From assembly GCA_016213725.1 (NCBI GenBank), contig JACQZS010000148.1, forward strand, positions 1-55,216: 55,216 nucleotides of DNA. The letters run 5' to 3'. Below, in pieces: positions 52,906-55,216 of this stretch. Below the pieces are notes generated by a model. That model saw only the letters and a list, made by a program, of their open reading frames with translations, was not told the origin of the DNA and searched no databases. Numbering within the stretch: position 1 is the first letter of the stretch; each line of letters begins with the position of its first letter. This DNA is from Acidobacteriota bacterium. GTDB taxonomy: Bacteria; Acidobacteriota; Terriglobia; Bryobacterales; Bryobacteraceae. The position numbers and the translations under genes were made by a program.

Positions 52906-54240
52906 TTAGATGCCCTCTCCTTCTTCAAAACCGTCTTTGAGGTTGAGACCGAACTTCTGCATGTGGGCCAGGAGCGCGCGGAGTTTGCGGCGCTCGGCGG
53001 GAGTGAACGGGGCGTCGGAGAAACTTTGGAGGGGCTGGTCGTCGTAGACGGCTTCGCCTTCGATGAGTCCGGCGCCGAGAGTGAGATTGGTGATGGGGTC
53101 GATGAGGATGAAGCCGCCGGTGGCGCGGTTGTCCTTATAAACGTCGTAGGGGAGGGCTTCGGCCAGTTCGACTTCGACGCGGGCGATTTCGTTGAGAGCT
53201 GCGACGCCGTGGAGGCGGACGGGGATGACGCGGGTGGAGTGCTGGAGGAGGTAGCCTTTGCGGCTATCGAGGGGCTCCTCATTCATCCAGATGACGGTGG
53301 TGTGGAGGCGGCGGGCGAGCCTGGGCTGCGAGAAGGGGGCGGCGAGCATGTCGCCGCGGGCGATGTCGAGTTCGTCTTCGAGTTCGAGGGTGACGGACTG
53401 GGGCGCGAAGGCCATGTCGAGATCGCCGTCGAAGGTGACGATGCGTTTGATGCGGCTGGACTTGCCGGAGGGCAGGGCGACGACCTCATCGCCCTTGCGG
53501 ATGGAACCGCTGACGACCTGGCCGGCGTAGCCGCGGAAGTCGAGGTTGGGGCGGATGACGAGCTGGACAGGGAAGCGGAAGGCGCGGGTGACGGGCGCGG
53601 CGGGGGTGTCGGCGGTCTCGAGGAGTTCGAGGAGCGAGGGGCCGTGATACCAGGGGGTGCGGGCGCTGCGGGTGACGACGTTGTCGCCGTCGAGGGCGCT
53701 CACGGGGATGAAGTCAGCGGCGGCGTGATCGAGTTCGGCGAGGAGCGGGCCGGCCTGGGCGCGGATCTCGTCGAAGACCTCCTGGGAGAAGTCGACGAGG
53801 TCCATTTTGTTGACGGTGAAGACGAGGCGGCGGACGCCGAGCAGCGAGGCGATGCGGGCGTGGCGGCGGCTCTGCTCGAGGACGCCTTTGCGGGCGTCGA
53901 GGAGGATGATGGCGAGGTCGCAGGTGGAGGCGCCGGTGGCCATGTTGCGGGTGTACTGCTCATGGCCGGGGGTGTCGGCCACGATGAATTGACGGTGGGG
54001 CGTGGAGAAGAAGCGGTAGGCGACGTCGATGGTGATGCCCTGCTCGCGCTCGGCGCGGAGGCCGTCGGTGAGGAGGGAGAGATCGATGCCGCGGGAGGCG
54101 CGATTGACCTTGCTGCGGGTGATCTCTTCGAGGTTGTCTTCCCAGATGGTCTTGGTGTCGTAGAGGAGACGGCCGATGAGGGTGCTCTTGCCGTCGTCGA
54201 CGCTGCCGGCGGTGGAGATTTTGAGGAGTGGGCGCTGCAT
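52906..54240 (-). CDS. cysN: sulfate adenylyltransferase subunit 1 (GTPase)
   Basis: CysN is the GTPase subunit of ATP sulfurylase and activates the CysD subunit. The 444-residue protein has G1 GSVDDGKST, the ITIDVAYRFF switch, G3 DTPGHEQYTRN, G4 NKMD and an elongation-factor-like C-terminal barrel. It ends without a fused CysC (APS kinase) domain. The start codon shares its last base with the cysD stop (TAATG), so CysD and CysN are likely made in equal amounts. Confidence 0.96.
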   Translation of the reverse strand: MQRPLLKISTAGSVDDGKSTLIGRLLYDTKTIWEDNLEEITRSKVNRASRGIDLSLLTDGLRAEREQGITIDVAYRFFSTPHRQFIVADTPGHEQYTRNMATGASTCDLAIILLDARKGVLEQSRRHARIASLLGVRRLVFTVNKMDLVDFSQEVFDEIRAQAGPLLAELDHAAADFIPVSALDGDNVVTRSARTPWYHGPSLLELLETADTPAAPVTRAFRFPVQLVIRPNLDFRGYAGQVVSGSIRKGDEVVALPSGKSSRIKRIVTFDGDLDMAFAPQSVTLELEDELDIARGDMLAAPFSQPRLARRLHTTVIWMNEEPLDSRKGYLLQHSTRVIPVRLHGVAALNEIARVEVELAEALPYDVYKDNRATGGFILIDPITNLTLGAGLIEGEAVYDDQPLQSFSDAPFTPAERRKLRALLAHMQKFGLNLKDGFEEGEGI

Positions 54241-55145
54241 TAGAAGTAGCCCTCCCGCTTCTTGATCTCCATGGAGCCTTCCTGGTCGTGGTCGATCACG
54301 CGATTCTCACGCTCGCTGCGGCGGAAGGCGGAGAGTTCGTCGATGATTTTGGTGACGGTGTCGGCTTCGCTGAGGATGGCCCCGCTGCAAGGGGTGCAGC
54401 CGAGGGAGCGCATGCGGCACATGGCGGTTTCGGGCTTCTCGTGGTCGAGGAGGCGGACGTTCGATTCGAGGGGGATGACGGTGCCGCCGCGGATGACGAC
54501 GGGGCGCGGCTTGGCGAAGTAGAGGGGCACGATGGGGATGTTTTCGACCTCGATGTAGCGCCAGACGTCCATTTCGGTCCAGTTGGAGAGGGGGAAGACG
54601 CGGATGCTTTCGCCGGGGTCGACGCGGCCGTTATAGAGGTTCCAGAGTTCGGGGCGCTGGTTGCGCGGGTCCCAACGGCCTTCCTTGTCGCGGAAGGAGA
54701 AGACGCGTTCCTTGGCGCGGGATTTCTCTTCGTCGCGTCGGGCGCCGCCAATGGCTGCGTCATAGCCGCCTTCCTGGAGGCCCTCGACGAGGGCGCGGGT
54801 GCGGAGGAGGTGGCAGCACTTGGAGGTGCCGAGGGAGTAGGGGTTGGCGCCCTGGGCGATGGCGGCCTGGTTGGTGTAGACGCGGAGGTCGGCGCCGATT
54901 TCGCGGGTGAAGCGATCACGGAACTCGATCATCTCGGGGTATTCGTAGGTGGTGTCCACATGCAGGAGGGGGAAGGGGATCTTCCCTGGATAGAAGGCTT
55001 TGCGGGCCAGGTGGACGAGGCAGGAGCTGTCCTTGCCGATGGAGTAGAGCAGGACGGGCTTGGCGAACTGCGCGGCGGTTTCGCGGAGGATTTGGATGGC
55101 CTCGGCTTCGATGGCTCGGAGGTGACTGAGCGTTGGATGGTGCAT
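54240..55145 (-). CDS. cysD: sulfate adenylyltransferase subunit 2
   Basis: CysD forms APS from ATP and sulfate together with CysN in the cytoplasm. The 301-residue protein has the PP-loop [55 protein letters not shown] and a final [10 protein letters not shown] region. ATG 55145 (GAAG six bases upstream) is chosen; TTG 55151 is an alternative. It is the first gene of cysD-cysN-cysH-tauE, all touching or overlapping. A candidate promoter is just upstream. Confidence 0.96.
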   Translation of the reverse strand: MHHPTLSHLRAIEAEAIQILRETAAQFAKPVLLYSIGKDSSCLVHLARKAFYPGKIPFPLLHVDTTYEYPEMIEFRDRFTREIGADLRVYTNQAAIAQGANPYSLGTSKCCHLLRTRALVEGLQEGGYDAAIGGARRDEEKSRAKERVFSFRDKEGRWDPRNQRPELWNLYNGRVDPGESIRVFPLSNWTEMDVWRYIEVENIPIVPLYFAKPRPVVIRGGTVIPLESNVRLLDHEKPETAMCRMRSLGCTPCSGAILSEADTVTKIIDELSAFRRSERENRVIDHDQEGSMEIKKREGYF

Positions 55146-55177
55146 GGACAACTTCGTATTGATCTTCTTCTTGATAG

Positions 55178-55207
55178 AGCATACTCGATCACCCCATTCT
55201 CTAGCAA
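55178..55207 (-). promoter_or_regulatory. possible sigma-70 promoter for cysDNH-tauE
   Basis: On the minus strand TTGCTA (55207-55202) and TATGCT (55183-55178) are separated by 18 bases, and lie about 33 bases before the cysD start. The match is reasonable for a housekeeping promoter but unverified. Upstream sequence beyond the window could hold regulators. Confidence 0.4.
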
Positions 55208-55216
55208 CAATATCCA

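Noticed and set aside
51661..54243. 860-residue open frame on the plus strand, antisense to the cys genes
   Set aside because: It is rich in Glu, Gly, Asp and Val with no motif, and it lies opposite clear cysN/cysH/tauE genes. Long antisense frames are expected in such high-GC DNA.
1..55216. tRNA, rRNA, insertion sequence, phage or CRISPR elements
   Set aside because: I saw no clover-leaf tRNA sequences, transposase motifs, terminal repeats or repeat-spacer arrays; a covariance-model scan would be needed to exclude small RNAs.

Overview
The window most likely comes from an acidobacterium of the Solibacter/Paludibaculum/Bryobacter type (order Bryobacterales). This is inferred from high GC, very dense packing, and lineage-typical proteins: a secreted beta-propeller ending in a Solibacter-type C-terminal domain (2372-4339, TIGR03437-like), a VWFA-related secreted protein (28949-29869, TIGR03436-like), a sigma/Ser-Thr kinase pair, Tat-exported sulfatase and enolase-superfamily enzymes, and many secreted proteins without known function. 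No phage, insertion sequence, CRISPR array, rRNA or tRNA was seen. No gap between genes exceeds about 240 bases.

Layout. 1-2.3 kb (minus): FecR-domain protein, then a coupled trio of helical secreted protein, Cys-rich microprotein and PIG-L deacetylase (cut by the window edge). 2.4-9.4 kb (plus): propeller, exported methyltransferase, sensor kinase, GH43-like lipoprotein, bacillithiol glycosyltransferase BshA, and a Rieske/SUMF1 pair. 9.4-17.2 kb: SpeA (minus), small secreted protein, SDR, polysaccharide deacetylase (minus), glycosylasparaginase interrupted by one in-frame TAG (minus), AroA with class II motifs, and a histidine kinase. 17.2-25.6 kb: hybrid kinase (minus), secreted protein, amidase-fold protein translationally coupled to an actin-like ATPase with a strong terminator, DinG-type helicase and MBL-fold hydrolase (minus), zinc-ribbon membrane protein. 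25.8-29.9 kb (plus): MacA-like adaptor and MacB/LolD-like ATPase without a permease, RluD-type pseudouridine synthase, VWA protein. 29.9-38.4 kb: Ser/Thr kinase with ECF-like sigma factor (minus); S55-like peptidase, propeller protein and a two-WSC-domain protein (plus). 38.4-45.5 kb: sulfatase, enolase-superfamily dehydratase (minus), Bcp peroxiredoxin, and a minus operon gluconolactonase-Nudix-MutS2. 45.5-55.2 kb (all minus): cysD-cysN-cysH-tauE sulfate assimilation, then a LolD-like ATPase, FtsX-type permease, LolA-like protein, beta-barrel and GNAT operon.

How genes cooperate. CysD/CysN make APS, the [4Fe-4S] APS reductase CysH makes sulfite, and the adjoining TauE/SafE carrier may export it. 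The 46-51 kb operon looks like a trans-envelope lipid or lipoprotein handling module. The sigma factor and kinase resemble kinase-controlled sigma systems.

The main points for a second look are: an amidase/actin-like ATPase unit; an S55-like peptidase whose Ser and His motifs are in reversed order; a duplicated WSC protein in a bacterium; a Rieske protein with a Cys-x4-His second motif; an exported methyltransferase; and a strand-composition flip near 45.5 kb between same-strand genes. Product calls rest on motif recognition from the translated sequence; no database search was run.
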